Made by a program: the position numbers and the translations under genes | Notes under the pieces: model-generated | Told to the model about the DNA's origin: nothing | Seen by the model: the letters and a program-made list of their open reading frames with translations, nothing else | The model's database searches: none | Part shown: positions 50,988 through 60,122 of the stretch, in pieces | Layout of the letters: each line of letters begins with the position of its first letter | How positions within the stretch are numbered: position 1 is the first letter of the stretch | Origin: an uncultured Phycisphaerae bacterium | GTDB taxonomy: Bacteria; Planctomycetota; Phycisphaerae; UBA1845; Fen-1342 | Direction of reading: 5' to 3' | Assembly (NCBI GenBank): GCA_937928595.1 | Contig: CALGJV010000022.1 | Location: 1 to 64,000 of the forward strand | Length of the DNA stretch: 64,000 bases

Positions 50988-51962
50988 TCACGTCGCGAGG
51001 GCTTCGATCACGGCCTGCCGCAGGAGCGGCAGCAGAATCTCGTGCTGGCCGATCACCGCATGCCCGTGGCCCGGCGCCACGGGGCGCTGCACGACGTTCT
51101 GCGTCGGCCGGTAATGCCGCAGCATGTCGAAGTTCGCGGTATGCAGCCCGTCGAGTCCGTGGCCGAGGTTGCGCGCAACCGACACCGCCTTCAGAAAAAC
51201 CTCCGGCAGGATCACGGCGGAGCCGAAATTCAGCCAGACGCCGCCGGCGGCTCCCGGTGCCGCCGCCGTCATGTCGGCGACCACCGCGCAAAGCGTGCGG
51301 AAATCGACCAACGTCGCCGCACCGAGCGCCGCCCCGTCCGTCTCCGCCGCCATGTGCACCGTGTCCGTGCCGATCGCCACGTGCACCGTCGCCGGAATGC
51401 CGGCCCGATACGCGGCCGCGAAAACGCTGCGGTCGCGATGGGGCGCCGAGCCCTCGGCCAGGAGGCGGCCGAGCGCGCGTCCCAGTCCGACCTCGACACC
51501 GGCGGCCGCCGCGGCGTTCATGCGCTGGCACGTCTCGAACACCATGCCGAAGCTCCCGTCGCGAATCGTGTCGCCGACCTCTTCGCTCGTCGCGCCGGTC
51601 TCGGCCAGCTCCAGGTCGTGGATGGCGCCGGAGCCGTTCGTGGCGACCGCGGTGACGATGCCGCGCTCGATCAGATCCACCACCAGCGGGCCGCCGCCGA
51701 CTTTGATGACGTGTCCACCGAACGCGAAAACCACCGGCCGACCCGCCCGCCGCGCCGCCACGATGGCGTCAACGGTCGCGCGCAGTTCGTTGGCGCCCAG
51801 GAACCCCGGCAGCGCGGCCCACCACTCCGCAAACGCGCAGCCGGGCGGCGTCGGCCGGCCGAGGGCTGACACGTCGACTTTGTGAGCTCGGGCCGCCCGC
51901 GACGTGAGCCGCAGTCGCGACCAGTCCAGCGGCGGCGGCTCATAGGGCGTCGGGTGGCTCAC
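50988..51962 (-). CDS. Deoxyhypusine-synthase-like protein, unknown substrate
   Basis: 324 residues; the GTG at 51962 overlaps the lpxK stop as GTGA. The conserved core VVFAFGGHVIKVGGGPLVVDLIERG, VTAVATNGSGAIHDLELAETG, ATVHVAIGTDTVHMAAETDG and VWLNFGSAVILPEVFLKAV is that of the DHS-like Rossmann NAD-binding family found in bacteria, some of whose members make polyamine derivatives. The lysine used by eukaryotic DHS for covalent intermediates is not obvious in this region. No eIF5A-like substrate is near. Placement between lpxK and a small membrane protein is unexplained. Confidence 0.6.
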   Translation of the reverse strand: MSHPTPYEPPPLDWSRLRLTSRAARAHKVDVSALGRPTPPGCAFAEWWAALPGFLGANELRATVDAIVAARRAGRPVVFAFGGHVIKVGGGPLVVDLIERGIVTAVATNGSGAIHDLELAETGATSEEVGDTIRDGSFGMVFETCQRMNAAAAAGVEVGLGRALGRLLAEGSAPHRDRSVFAAAYRAGIPATVHVAIGTDTVHMAAETDGAALGAATLVDFRTLCAVVADMTAAAPGAAGGVWLNFGSAVILPEVFLKAVSVARNLGHGLDGLHTANFDMLRHYRPTQNVVQRPVAPGHGHAVIGQHEILLPLLRQAVIEALAT

Positions 51963-52963
51963 GCGTAAGTCTCCAGGGCCCGCCGCAGCGCGGCCTGCCA
52001 GGCTTCCCGGCCTGACAGCCACTCCACCCGCAGATCGAGCCGCAGCAGCGGCGGGTCGCCGCTCGGCCACAACGCCGCCAGTTTGACCCAATCCTTCCGC
52101 GTTGTCACGACCCATTCCGCACGGGCCGCCCGGGCGGCAGCGGCCACGGCCTCGGCGTCGGCCGGCGTGTATCGGTGATGATCGGGGAATCGCGAAGTGC
52201 CCACAACCTGTGCGCCCAGCGCGCCGGTCAACCGCACGAAGCTCTCCGGGTTTCCGAGTCCGCAGGCCAGCCACGCGCGGCGCCGAGACAGGTCCTGCGG
52301 CGGACGCGGGGGACCCTCAGCCGGCGCGAGGGCGTCGGCGGCGATTCCGACTTCGACCACGACACGCCCCGGCGCGTGGCGTGCGACCGCGGTGCAGAGG
52401 GCCAGGCGCTCGGACTCATTCACCTGGTTCACCCGCGTCAGGACCACGAGATCGGCCCGGCGCAGCCCGCCCAGCGGTTCCCGCAACCGCCCCGCCGGGA
52501 GCACCCAGCCGCCCCCCCACGGGCACAGTGCGTCGATCAGGACGACATCGAGGTCGCGCCGCAAGCGGCGATGCTGGAAGCCATCATCCAGCACGAGGCA
52601 GTCGGCGGCGTGAACCGCCCGGGCCGCGGCGGCGCCGCGGACACGGTCGGCATCGACGACGACCGGCACCTCCGGCAGCGCCGCCCGCAACTCCAGCACC
52701 TCGTCGGCCACCTGCCCCGGCGCGGCGTGATATCCGCGCGTCAGGACGGCGGGGCGACGCCCGGCCGCGACCAGTTCGCGGACGGTCGCGATGACCAGCG
52801 GAGTCTTGCCCGTGCCCCCCACCGTGAGGTTTCCGATGCTGATGACCGGCACGCCCGCCCCCTGCGACGCGGCCGCCACCCGGTCGTACCACGCGTTGCG
52901 CGCCGCCATGACCCCGCCCCACGCGATCGCGAGCGGTGACAGCAGCCAGCGCGCCGGATTCAC
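51959..52963 (-). CDS. lpxK: Tetraacyldisaccharide 4'-kinase
   Basis: 334 residues from GTG 52963. LpxK phosphorylates the lipid A disaccharide at the inner membrane. P-loop VGGTGKTP at 48-55 with the SIGNLT lead, LTRGYH, DDGFQHRRLRRDLDVVLID and PAGRLREPLGGLRRAD are all diagnostic; the first 30 residues form a membrane-associated helix. It tells that the organism makes lipid A. Confidence 0.94.
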   Translation of the reverse strand: MNPARWLLSPLAIAWGGVMAARNAWYDRVAAASQGAGVPVISIGNLTVGGTGKTPLVIATVRELVAAGRRPAVLTRGYHAAPGQVADEVLELRAALPEVPVVVDADRVRGAAAARAVHAADCLVLDDGFQHRRLRRDLDVVLIDALCPWGGGWVLPAGRLREPLGGLRRADLVVLTRVNQVNESERLALCTAVARHAPGRVVVEVGIAADALAPAEGPPRPPQDLSRRRAWLACGLGNPESFVRLTGALGAQVVGTSRFPDHHRYTPADAEAVAAAARAARAEWVVTTRKDWVKLAALWPSGDPPLLRLDLRVEWLSGREAWQAALRRALETYA

Positions 52964-52989
52964 GGCCCGGGGCCTCCCGCCGGCGGACG

Positions 52990-53916
52990 TCAGAGCACGC
53001 CCATCTCGCGCTGCCAGCGAATCGCCCGCGGCACGCCCGCGCTCAGCGGCGTCTGGGGCTCGTAGCCGAGCAGCTCACGGGCCTTGCGGATGTCGGCCAC
53101 GTAGCGCGTCACTTCACCCGCCCGCGAGGGCTCGTATCGCACGTCCGGCTCGCGCTGGAGCGTCAGGCCAATCAGGTTCACAAGGTCCACCAGCGTCGCG
53201 CCCTGTCCGTACGCCAGGTTGATCGTCTCCTCGCGCACGCGGCCGGACACGAGCGCGTCGATGCCGCGCCGGATGCCGTCCACGCAATCGTCGACGAAAG
53301 TGAAATCGAGCACCTTCTCCCGGCCGTACACGGTGATGGGCTCGCCCCGCGCGATCCGCCGGATGAACAGCGGGATGACGCGCTCCAGCCGCTCGATGTC
53401 ACAGTCGTAACGGCCGTAAACGTTGCTGAAGCGAAAGACGATGTACGGCAGCTCGTAGCAGCGGGCGTACGAGTAGATCAGCGCTTCGCCGGCGATCTTC
53501 GAGGCACTGTAGGGGCTCTCGGCCACGACGAAGTCGGCGTGGCTTTCGTCGGTCACGTGCCGCGTGATGTCGCCGTAGACCTCGCGCGAGCTGCCGAACA
53601 CCAGCGGCGTGCGGTGCCGGCGGCAGTATTCGAAGACGCGGAACCCCATGTCGATGTTCTCGAGCGCCCGGTGGGGCTGCTCGACCAGCTCAAACACCTT
53701 GGCGTGGGCGGCGAGGTGCACGACCACGTCGAACCGCCCGCTGACCGGCAGTTCGCCGGGCGCCACGCTGACGAGGTTGCAGCGAATGGTCGGCAGGCGG
53801 TCCGTCCATGCATTCGGCCGGATGTCCAGCCCGACGACCTCGTCGCCGCGGTCCAACAGCGCCAGCCCCAGGTTGGTCCCAATCTGCCCGCTCGAGCCGG
53901 TAATGAGCACGCGCAT
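52990..53916 (-). CDS. NAD-dependent nucleotide-sugar epimerase/dehydratase
   Basis: 308 residues. Rossmann GSSGQIGTN at the start, catalytic YSASK (SPYSASKIAGEAL) with VFGSSREVYGD, and the substrate-side VFRFSNVYGRYDCDIERLERVIP identify an extended SDR epimerase. It may be GalE-like or act on another UDP-sugar. lpxK follows 26 bases later. Confidence 0.86.
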   Translation of the reverse strand: MRVLITGSSGQIGTNLGLALLDRGDEVVGLDIRPNAWTDRLPTIRCNLVSVAPGELPVSGRFDVVVHLAAHAKVFELVEQPHRALENIDMGFRVFEYCRRHRTPLVFGSSREVYGDITRHVTDESHADFVVAESPYSASKIAGEALIYSYARCYELPYIVFRFSNVYGRYDCDIERLERVIPLFIRRIARGEPITVYGREKVLDFTFVDDCVDGIRRGIDALVSGRVREETINLAYGQGATLVDLVNLIGLTLQREPDVRYEPSRAGEVTRYVADIRKARELLGYEPQTPLSAGVPRAIRWQREMGVL

Positions 53917-54221
53917 TGCGCCACGCCGCCTTTCTGACCTGCGAATGTCGCGGGTTGTACCGCCGGGCGCGGGCGACCGTCAACGCGACATCCCGTCATG
54001 CCCGGCCACGTCCGCGAAACGCCGGCCCGGCCCCATAAAGGCATCGCCGTGTCCGCACGCCATTTTCGCGCGCGGCGCGGCGCCCCGCCCGCGTATGATG
54101 AAGGGGGGCCGACGGCAGTCCGGGGCCGAAGCGACACTTCCTTACGCCGGAGAGGCGGAGCAGCGCGCTGCGTGTCGTACCGCGAAGCGGCCCCGCCGGA
54201 ATCCTCGCGACAGGTGCACCG
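53917..54221. other. 305-base divergent gap
   Basis: No ORF convincing. TATGAT at 54094-54099 is a possible -10 for the downstream gene, whose ribosome site is ACAGGTG. Confidence 0.5.
54094..54099 (+). promoter_or_regulatory. Candidate -10 box (TATGAT)
   Basis: About 125 bases upstream of the ATG at 54222; no -35 seen. Confidence 0.35.
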
Positions 54222-55037
54222 ATGAACGCCACACTCCTGATGCGCCGGGCCGCCGGCATCCTGCCGCTGCTGATCGGCGCTCTCATGGCCGAGGCCACGA
54301 CGGTCGTCCCCATGCCGCTCACTACGCTCGCGGACCACGCGGGCCAGGTCCTCCTCGGCGAGGTCGCCGCCACGCGCTCGTACTGGGCGGACAACCCGCG
54401 CCGCATCGAGACGGAAGTCCGCTTCGTCGGAGTCGAGTATCTCAAGGGGGCCTGGCCCGACGCCCCGCCCGAGTTCACGCTGATCGTCCCGGGCGGCACG
54501 GTCGGCACGCTCACCGCGCGCGTCGGCTGCGCGCCGGAGTTCGCCCTCGGCGACCGCTGGCTGCTTTTTCTGTTGCCCGAGTACCGCGTGTTCCCCACGG
54601 TCGGTGTCGGACAGGGTGCTTTTCGCATCCGCACGGATCCCGATGGAACACCGCGCGTCTACACCGCGGACGGAGACGCCGTCGCGGGCTTCGACGACAT
54701 CGGCTTCCCTCAGACCATTCGCGCTCGCGGCAGTCCGTCCGCTCAGACGCGCGGAGTCGGCCGCCGCGGCGTCCGCGTGCAACCCCTCCGCGCCGACGCT
54801 CCGCCGCCCGCGCTCCGGCTCGAGGAGTTCCGCGCGCGGCTCGTGCCCGTCCTCGCGGCCAGCCGTGACCACGCCCTGACGGGGCCGGCCGGCCGACCCG
54901 TGCACGTTGAATGGCGGGCTCGCCCGCTGCAAGCCGCCCCCGGCGCGACCGCGCCGCCGGGGCCGCTCCGCGGTCTCGAGGCCGCGGTCGAGGTTCCGGG
55001 TCCAGCGGACCAGCGCCGCTCGGAGGTGACGCCATGA
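54222..55037 (+). CDS. Secreted protein coupled to a matrixin, unknown function
   Basis: 271 residues. Signal peptide (MRRAAGILPLLIGALMAEA) then an ordered domain (VLLGEVAATRSYWADNPRRIETEVRFVGVEYLKG) and a disordered Pro/Arg-rich tail. RWLLFLLPEYRVFPTVG with GQGAFRIRTDPDGTPRVY recalls the inhibitor-like or 'uncharacterised secreted' proteins next to planctomycete matrixins. The ATG of the matrixin gene lies at 55034 within its stop (ATGA). It may be a propeptide-like chaperone or inhibitor of that protease; this is inference. Confidence 0.62.
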   Translation: MNATLLMRRAAGILPLLIGALMAEATTVVPMPLTTLADHAGQVLLGEVAATRSYWADNPRRIETEVRFVGVEYLKGAWPDAPPEFTLIVPGGTVGTLTARVGCAPEFALGDRWLLFLLPEYRVFPTVGVGQGAFRIRTDPDGTPRVYTADGDAVAGFDDIGFPQTIRARGSPSAQTRGVGRRGVRVQPLRADAPPPALRLEEFRARLVPVLAASRDHALTGPAGRPVHVEWRARPLQAAPGATAPPGPLRGLEAAVEVPGPADQRRSEVTP

Positions 55038-56866
55038 CGCGCCGCGCACGCCGATCCGCGCTGGTCCTGCTGAGCAGCCTGGCGCTGCTCATGGCCGAAC
55101 ACCCGGCCGGCGGCTATTCGTACTTCACGTCGGGCGGCGTCAAGGTGGTCTGGTACGGCGGCCAAAGCCTGCGGTACCTCTCGCCCACCACGTTTCCGCC
55201 GAACAGCGCCACCGACCTGCTGTACCGCAACGCGATGGGATTGTGGGGTCTCGTACCCGCCGCGAACTTCACGTACTTCTACCAGCGGCTGCCGCAGGAC
55301 TACCCGATCGACCACTACGACGGCTACAGCGACACGATCGCGGTGCCCGCGTCGGAGCTCGACCCCGGCGTGCTGGGCGTAACCTACATGGTCAACGACG
55401 GCGCGTACTGGTTCGACATGGACATGGTCTTCGCCGACTACCCGGCCGGCGCGGGCTGGAACTTCGCCGGCGATCCCGCCTGCGACGCAGTGAGCGCACC
55501 CGCCGCCAACGGGTTCTCGTTCCTGCTGGTCGCGACCCACGAGCTGGGCCACGCGCTGGGCCTCGGACACGATCCGTTCGGTACGGAAGCCCCCGGATTC
55601 GTCTGGTTCATCGGCACCATGAACCCGCGCTACCCGGCCGGCGGACCGGTCGGCAGCGAGAACATCGTCGAGCTGCACGCCGACGACCGCGGCGGCTTGC
55701 GGTTCCTCTACCCGCGCTCCGGCCAGAGCACGCCGCAGCACGACGTCGCCAACAGCGGCTACATCGCCGGCCCCCAAATCGGCAAAGCCATCCCGGCCAC
55801 TTTCGCGCCCGCGACGATCGCCCCCGGCGGCGTCCTTACGCTGCACGGCACCATCGAGAACTTCGGCAACCGCAGCGAACTCAACATCGGGCACGAGTTC
55901 TTCCTCTCCACCGACCCGGTGATCGACGCGGCCGACTACTCCTTCGGCGAGGTGCGCTGGGACATCGCGATCGGCGACGCCATCGAGTTCGACGTGAGCG
56001 CCGACATGCCGCCCGATCTCCCCGCGGGCACGTACTACCTCGGCTCCGTCTTGGACCCCGCCGACGAGCTGGTCGAGATCTACGAGGACAACAACACGCA
56101 CGTCTACTGCGCGCCGCTGACGGTCCCGCGCCAGCCGCCCCAGATCATCGAGCTCGGGCAGGCCCTGGCCGCGTGCGGCGTGCCGTACACCGGCCCGACG
56201 CCGAGCGTAACGCTGCCGCTCAACATGGCCCCGCTCACCTGGAGCCTCGACAACCCGCCGCCGGGCATGACGATCAACCCGTCCACGGGTGTCATCTCCT
56301 GGCCGCACCCCGTGCGTTCGCCGTTCCTCTACACGCTCATTGTGCGGGCCACGAACCCGGCCGGCTTCGACACCGTGACGTTCTACCTCGGCGTGGACCA
56401 GGGCCCGCCGGCGATCCAGCCCATCGCGCCACAGTCCACCCCCCACACGCAACCCTACACGGGGCCGACGCCGCAACTGACCGACGCACCCTGCATGACG
56501 CCGATCCTCAACTGGTCGCTGGACGCCGGCCCTCCGGGCATGCAGATCGACCACGCGACCGGCGTCGTCTCTTGGGCGCGGCCGCGCTACCGCGCCACGC
56601 CCTACACGGTGAGCGTCCGCGCGACGAACGCGATCGGGAACGGCATTCGTACCTGGCAACTGAGCGTGACCGGTCTGCCCGGCGACCTCAACTGCGACGG
56701 CGTACGGGACTTCAACGATATTGACCCGTTCGTGCTCGCGCTCGCCGGCGAAGCGGCCTACGCCGCCCAGTACCCGAACTGCGACCGGATGCTGGCGGAC
56801 TGCACCGGCGACGGCGACGTGAATTTCGGCGACATCGACGCTTTCGTCGGCCTGATCGGCCACTGA
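55034..56866 (+). CDS. Secreted matrixin-like zinc metalloprotease with dockerin-like tail
   Basis: 610 residues from ATG 55034, with GGAGGTGA four bases upstream. Zinc site HELGHALGLGH at 169-179, the full HExxHxxGxxH of metzincins, and the Met-turn methionine in WFIGTMNPRYP. Then a CARDB-like beta domain (about 245-345: GTIENFGNRSELNIGHEFFLS, AGTYYLGSVLDPADELVEIYEDNN), two Ig-like putative repeats with the PPxG pattern (LDNPPPGMTINPSTGVISW, LDAGPPGMQIDHATGVVSW), and two dockerin-like units at about 547-608 (GDLNCDGVRDFNDIDPFV). Export signal at the N-terminus. The catalytic residues are intact, in contrast to the two dead metalloprotease-like genes upstream. Confidence 0.88.
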   Translation: MTRRARRSALVLLSSLALLMAEHPAGGYSYFTSGGVKVVWYGGQSLRYLSPTTFPPNSATDLLYRNAMGLWGLVPAANFTYFYQRLPQDYPIDHYDGYSDTIAVPASELDPGVLGVTYMVNDGAYWFDMDMVFADYPAGAGWNFAGDPACDAVSAPAANGFSFLLVATHELGHALGLGHDPFGTEAPGFVWFIGTMNPRYPAGGPVGSENIVELHADDRGGLRFLYPRSGQSTPQHDVANSGYIAGPQIGKAIPATFAPATIAPGGVLTLHGTIENFGNRSELNIGHEFFLSTDPVIDAADYSFGEVRWDIAIGDAIEFDVSADMPPDLPAGTYYLGSVLDPADELVEIYEDNNTHVYCAPLTVPRQPPQIIELGQALAACGVPYTGPTPSVTLPLNMAPLTWSLDNPPPGMTINPSTGVISWPHPVRSPFLYTLIVRATNPAGFDTVTFYLGVDQGPPAIQPIAPQSTPHTQPYTGPTPQLTDAPCMTPILNWSLDAGPPGMQIDHATGVVSWARPRYRATPYTVSVRATNAIGNGIRTWQLSVTGLPGDLNCDGVRDFNDIDPFVLALAGEAAYAAQYPNCDRMLADCTGDGDVNFGDIDAFVGLIGH

Positions 56867-56893
56867 TGCAGCGCAGACGCCTCCGCGACGTGG

Positions 56894-56899
56894 TATAAT
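56894..56899 (+). promoter_or_regulatory. -10 box (TATAAT) of the M6 protease gene
   Basis: Perfect TATAAT, 107 bases before ATG 57006. Confidence 0.45.
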
Positions 56900-57005
56900 G
56901 CCAACGCTGGGTGCCCGCTTGCGCGCTGGGTGCCCCGGCCGGCGGACGGCCCGCCGACCGTCCTGTCGAGAACCGTGCGCCGGCACCACAACCCGGGAGA
57001 CGTCC

Positions 57006-59747
57006 ATGTACCGCGCCCGCGCCACCCTGCTACTCGCGCCGGCTATCCTCTTCTCCGCGCTCCTGGCGACCACGGTGCAGGCCGACCCGGTGGTGGGTGA
57101 GCTGCGGCCGCTCCGCCAACCGGACGGGACGACGCTGACGGTGCGGGTCTGGGGCGACGAGTTCTACTCGGTCGTCGAGTCGCTGGACGGCTACACGCTG
57201 GTGCCGGACCTGCCGACCGGCTGGATCTGCTATGCCCGGCTCGACGCCGCCGCCGACCGCCTTGTATCCACCGGCATCCCGGCGGGCAGCGTCGATCCCG
57301 CCGACCTCGGGTTGACACCCCACGCGCGGATTTCGCCCGCGGCCGCCCAGAAGCAGGCCGCCGCCGCCCGCCTCGACTTCGAGCGCCGCCGCTACGACGC
57401 GCCGCTCGCGCCGCCGGCCGCGGCGGCCGGCGTCCGCGGCCCGTCCACCGGCAACGTGCTGGGGTTGACGCTCCTGATCGACTTCGCCGACGATCCCGGC
57501 ACGATCCCGCCGGCCAGCGTCGCGGCGTACTGCAACCAAGTCGCCTACAGCGGTTACGGCAACAACGGGTCGGTGCGGGACTACTTCTCCGACGTGTCGG
57601 AGACGCTGCTCCAGTACACCAACTACGTCCCCGCGGCGTACTACCGCGCTTCCCAGCCCAAGAGCTACTACACCGACGCCAACATCACGTTCGGAATCCG
57701 GGCCCGCGAGCTGGTCCTCGAGGCCCTCACGGCGCTGGACGCCGGCGGCCTCGATTTCAGCCAGTTCGACGCCGACGGCAACGGCCGCGTGGATGCGCTG
57801 AACTGCTTCTACGCCGGGTACAGCAACAGCGCCTGGGCGACCGGCCTGTGGCCGCACGCCTGGACGGTGTATTTCTGCGCCGACGGCGTCTGCACGCAGA
57901 ACTACCAGATGACGGACATGCAGGACAGCCTCAAGCTGGGCACGTTCTGCCACGAGAACGGGCACATGCTGATGGGCTGGCCGGACCTGTACGACTACGA
58001 CTACGACTCGACCGGCGTGGGCCGCTTCTGCCTCATGGCCTACGGCGGCAGCGGCACGAACCCGGTGGAGCCGTGCGCGTACCTGAAAATGACGGCGGGC
58101 TGGGCCAACCTGACCGTGCTCACCACCCCCCAGCAGGTGGTGTCGGTGCCGGCCGCCGGCAACGTCATGTTCAAGTACCCGCACCCCTCGCTGGCCAACG
58201 AGTTTTACCTCATCGAGAACCGCCGCCGGGTCGGCCGCGACGCCAACCTGCCGGACGCCGGGCTGGCGCTGTGGCACATCGACACGAACGGCAGCAACAA
58301 CTACCAGCAGCAGACCCCCGCACAGCATTACCTCGTCACGCTGGTGCAGGCGGACGGGCGCTGGGATCTCGAGCACAACGCGAACTACGGCGACACGACC
58401 GACCTGTTCAAGGCCCCGTCGTACACGCAGTGCACGCCGCTGACGTCGCCAAACACGAACTGGTGGAGCGGCGGGAACTCGGGACTCTTCGTCACCAATA
58501 TCAGTGCCGCGGGCGCGACGATGACGTTCTCGTACAACTGGAGCACGGCCGACTGCAACGGCAACGGCATCCCCGATCCGACCGACATCGCCTCGGGTAC
58601 CAGTCACGACTGCAACGGCAACGGCATCCCCGACGAGTGTGATATCGCGAGCGCGACCAGCGTGGATTGCGACCTCAACGGCTACCCGGATGAGTGCGAC
58701 CCGGACTGCAACGGCAACGGCCTGCCGGATGCATGCGAGCTGGCCGGGACGAGCGGGCTGGCGGGCGCGTACTACGACAACATCAACTTCACGGGCCGGC
58801 GGGTGGGCCGCTTCGATCCGCAGATCAACTTCAACTGGGGCAACGCTTCGCCGGGATGGGATTTCGGCGTGAACACGTTCAGTATCCGCTGGACCGGGTC
58901 GGTCGTGACGACCGGCGCTGCCGGCAACTACACGTTCTTCACGCGCACCGATGACGGCGTGCGGCTGTGGATCAACGGCGTCCTGCTCATCGACCGCTGG
59001 CAGGACCAGAGCGCGACCGAGTGGTCCGGCTCGATCGCCCTCGAGGCCAACACCGCCTACGCCCTGCGGATGGAGTACTACGAGAACTCCGGCAGTGCGG
59101 TGTGCGAACTGCGCTGGCGGCCGCCCGGCGGAGCCAAGGCGATCATCCCGGCCGCGAATCTCCGGCCGTTCCGCGACTGCAACGGGAACGGCGTCATCGA
59201 CGACTGCGACCTCGTGGCCGGCACCGTGCACGACTACAACGGCAACTGGATTCCGGACGAGTGCGAAGGGCCGCCGAACCAGCCGCCGACGGTCGACGCG
59301 GGGCCGGACCGGCGCGTCGTGCGCCCCGGCCCGGCCGTGCTGGACGGCACGGTGAGCGACGACGGGCTGCCGAATCCGCCGGGCATGCTGACGACGACCT
59401 GGAGCGTGGCGCTCGGGTCGGGGACGGTGACGTTCGCCGATCGCTTCGCGGTCGACACGACGGCCACATTCTCGACGGCCGGTGATTACGTCCTCCGGCT
59501 GACGGCCGACGACGGCTTCGTCGCGTCCAGCGACACGATGTCCGTGACGGTTTACGGCCGGGGCGATACGAACTGCGACGGCGTCGTCGACTTTGACGAC
59601 ATCGACTCGTTCGTCGTTGCCTTGAGCGGCGCCGCGGCCTATGCCGCCGGCTACCCGAACTGCCTGTGGCTGACGGCCGACTGCAACGCGGACGGCACCG
59701 TGAACTTCGACGACATCGACGCGTTCGTGGCGACGCTGGGCGGGTAG
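57006..59747 (+). CDS. Secreted M6-family (immune-inhibitor-A-like) metalloprotease, modular
   Basis: 913 residues from ATG 57006, GGGAG six bases upstream. Signal peptide ending VQA. Propeptide-like part to about 150, then the M6 catalytic domain with zinc site HENGH at 316-320 and the following WPDLYDYDYD. Residues 516-578 are TSP3-like 'DCNGNGIPDECD' calcium-binding repeats; about 583-722 a PA14 domain (GLAGAYYDNINFTGRRVG, DGVRLWINGVLLIDRWQ), a sugar-binding module; then another pair of DCNGNG units, a PKD-like domain (ADDGFVASSDTMSV region) and two dockerin-like units at about 853-913. It likely digests host or debris proteins bound through PA14. Its last 20 residues nearly match the 21-codon ORF at 43414. 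Confidence 0.9.
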   Translation: MYRARATLLLAPAILFSALLATTVQADPVVGELRPLRQPDGTTLTVRVWGDEFYSVVESLDGYTLVPDLPTGWICYARLDAAADRLVSTGIPAGSVDPADLGLTPHARISPAAAQKQAAAARLDFERRRYDAPLAPPAAAAGVRGPSTGNVLGLTLLIDFADDPGTIPPASVAAYCNQVAYSGYGNNGSVRDYFSDVSETLLQYTNYVPAAYYRASQPKSYYTDANITFGIRARELVLEALTALDAGGLDFSQFDADGNGRVDALNCFYAGYSNSAWATGLWPHAWTVYFCADGVCTQNYQMTDMQDSLKLGTFCHENGHMLMGWPDLYDYDYDSTGVGRFCLMAYGGSGTNPVEPCAYLKMTAGWANLTVLTTPQQVVSVPAAGNVMFKYPHPSLANEFYLIENRRRVGRDANLPDAGLALWHIDTNGSNNYQQQTPAQHYLVTLVQADGRWDLEHNANYGDTTDLFKAPSYTQCTPLTSPNTNWWSGGNSGLFVTNISAAGATMTFSYNWSTADCNGNGIPDPTDIASGTSHDCNGNGIPDECDIASATSVDCDLNGYPDECDPDCNGNGLPDACELAGTSGLAGAYYDNINFTGRRVGRFDPQINFNWGNASPGWDFGVNTFSIRWTGSVVTTGAAGNYTFFTRTDDGVRLWINGVLLIDRWQDQSATEWSGSIALEANTAYALRMEYYENSGSAVCELRWRPPGGAKAIIPAANLRPFRDCNGNGVIDDCDLVAGTVHDYNGNWIPDECEGPPNQPPTVDAGPDRRVVRPGPAVLDGTVSDDGLPNPPGMLTTTWSVALGSGTVTFADRFAVDTTATFSTAGDYVLRLTADDGFVASSDTMSVTVYGRGDTNCDGVVDFDDIDSFVVALSGAAAYAAGYPNCLWLTADCNADGTVNFDDIDAFVATLGG

Positions 59748-59753
59748 CGGGCG

Positions 59754-60023
59754 CTACTTGGCCTTGGCCTCGTAATAGGCCCGGTTCTTTTCGATGTAGT
59801 GGCTGAGGTTGTCGGGCAGATCGTCCTCGGAGAAGATCGCCTTCACCGGGCACTCGTCGACGCACAGCCCGCAGTCAATGCACGTGTTCGGATCGATGTA
59901 GAGCATCTCCGCCGCCGCGAAATCGGGCTCGTCCTTGCGCGGATGGATGCAATCCACCGGGCAAACGTCCACGCAACTCGTGTCCTTCGTTCCGATGCAC
60001 GTCTCGGTGATGTAATGCGGCAC
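59754..60023 (-). CDS. fdxA: 7Fe ferredoxin (FdxA type)
   Basis: 89 residues from GTG 60023 (GGAGG six bases upstream). Cysteines 9, 17, 21 and 25, 48, 51, 54, 58 fit one 3Fe-4S and one 4Fe-4S cluster, as in FdxA. It carries electrons in the cytoplasm. Divergent from iscX across a 99-base gap, with its promoter in that gap. Confidence 0.92.
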   Translation of the reverse strand: MPHYITETCIGTKDTSCVDVCPVDCIHPRKDEPDFAAAEMLYIDPNTCIDCGLCVDECPVKAIFSEDDLPDNLSHYIEKNRAYYEAKAK

Positions 60024-60067
60024 GCAGCGCCTCCGTCATCCCTGCCAAAAAGCCCGAATCCGCGTAG

Positions 60068-60095
60068 ATTATACGACCCGCGGCGCGCCCGGCAA
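60068..60095 (-). promoter_or_regulatory. Promoter of fdxA
   Basis: Minus strand: TTGCCG (60095-60090), 16 bases, TATAAT (60073-60068). Start point expected near 60060. Confidence 0.55.
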
Positions 60096-60122
60096 CACGC
60101 GGGCCGCGGCCGGAGATGACCG

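Noticed and set aside
54743-59231. Long open frames antisense to the matrixin and M6 protease
   Set aside because: They mirror the high third-position GC of the real genes; no start signal, no domain.
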